The notes under the pieces were generated by a model. It saw only the letters and a list, made by a program, of their open reading frames with translations. It did not search any database and was not told the origin of the DNA. 64,000 nt of DNA, taken from assembly GCA_035048485.1 (NCBI GenBank), contig CM068592.1, forward strand, positions 36,030,001-36,094,000, read 5' to 3'. Shown here one piece after another: positions 63,758 through 64,000 of this stretch. Each line of letters begins with the position of its first letter. The stretch's first letter is position 1. Position numbers and translations under genes: made by a program. This stretch comes from Pteria penguin (Eukaryota > Mollusca > Bivalvia > Pterioida > Pteriidae).

Positions 63758-64000
63758 GATCTGTCAGAAGAGTAGAAAATTCAGTAAGCACTGTTTAAGG
63801 AACAAATGTGATTCGAAGGGTTATTTTGAATTATTTCTTGAAGTCTAAATACTTCACCAGTCTGATGAAAACATCAGAGGGAAAGATGAGCTTATAAATG
63901 TTACAAACCTCAGGTACAGTCTATCATGTGATAGCGTATATGTACAGGTACTCATCTTAGCACAATTCACACTATGATAATGTTGCAAAATCTATGTTGA

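Overview
The window looks like a metazoan nuclear genome, most likely a bivalve mollusc. It is AT-rich, its genes are split into short GT-AG exons, and it carries dense minisatellites, tRNA-derived SINEs, MITE-like foldbacks and a DIRS-type retrotransposon. The taxon is inferred from repeat style and gene structure, not from a search.

Two host genes account for the coding sequence, and both lie on the minus strand. (1) A USP40 orthologue (ubiquitin-specific protease) has its start codon at 35879-35881. I could join 25 exons down to 2947 (925 codons, frame kept across every junction); the C-terminus lies off the left edge. (2) The 3' half of a GALNT1/GALNT13-type polypeptide N-acetylgalactosaminyltransferase enters from the right edge. 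It has the end of the catalytic domain (62966-63146), the linker (61555-61694) and the ricin-type lectin domain (59062 down to the stop at 49127). Its lectin beta-repeat exon is present twice (58075-58209 and 57468-57593), in the same phase.

Layout from left to right: a 42-bp minisatellite split by a SINE (about 25-2940); USP40 exons 25-19 with SINE, minisatellite and pogo-like insertions (2947-8395); exon 18 followed by an array of copies of its own acceptor (9512-10800); a 75-bp minisatellite (11.1-18.95 kb) interrupted by a 5.4-kb DIRS element at 12177-17598; exons 17-1 (19042-35881); an intergenic stretch with decayed retroelement and foldback sequences (36-42.4 kb); a putative long GALNT 3' UTR (42.4-49.1 kb); then the GALNT exons, with arrays at 50.0-51.3, 51.8-53.1 and 59.6-61.5 kb.

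The most unusual signal is that five separate tandem arrays, in two unrelated genes, begin at an exon/intron boundary. Each repeats that boundary, splice site included, into the intron: USP40 exons 25, 18 and 4, and GALNT exons at 61555 and 51200. The genuine exon copy always sits at one end of the array. The two genes have no known joint function. One acts on ubiquitin and the other starts mucin-type O-glycosylation in the Golgi.
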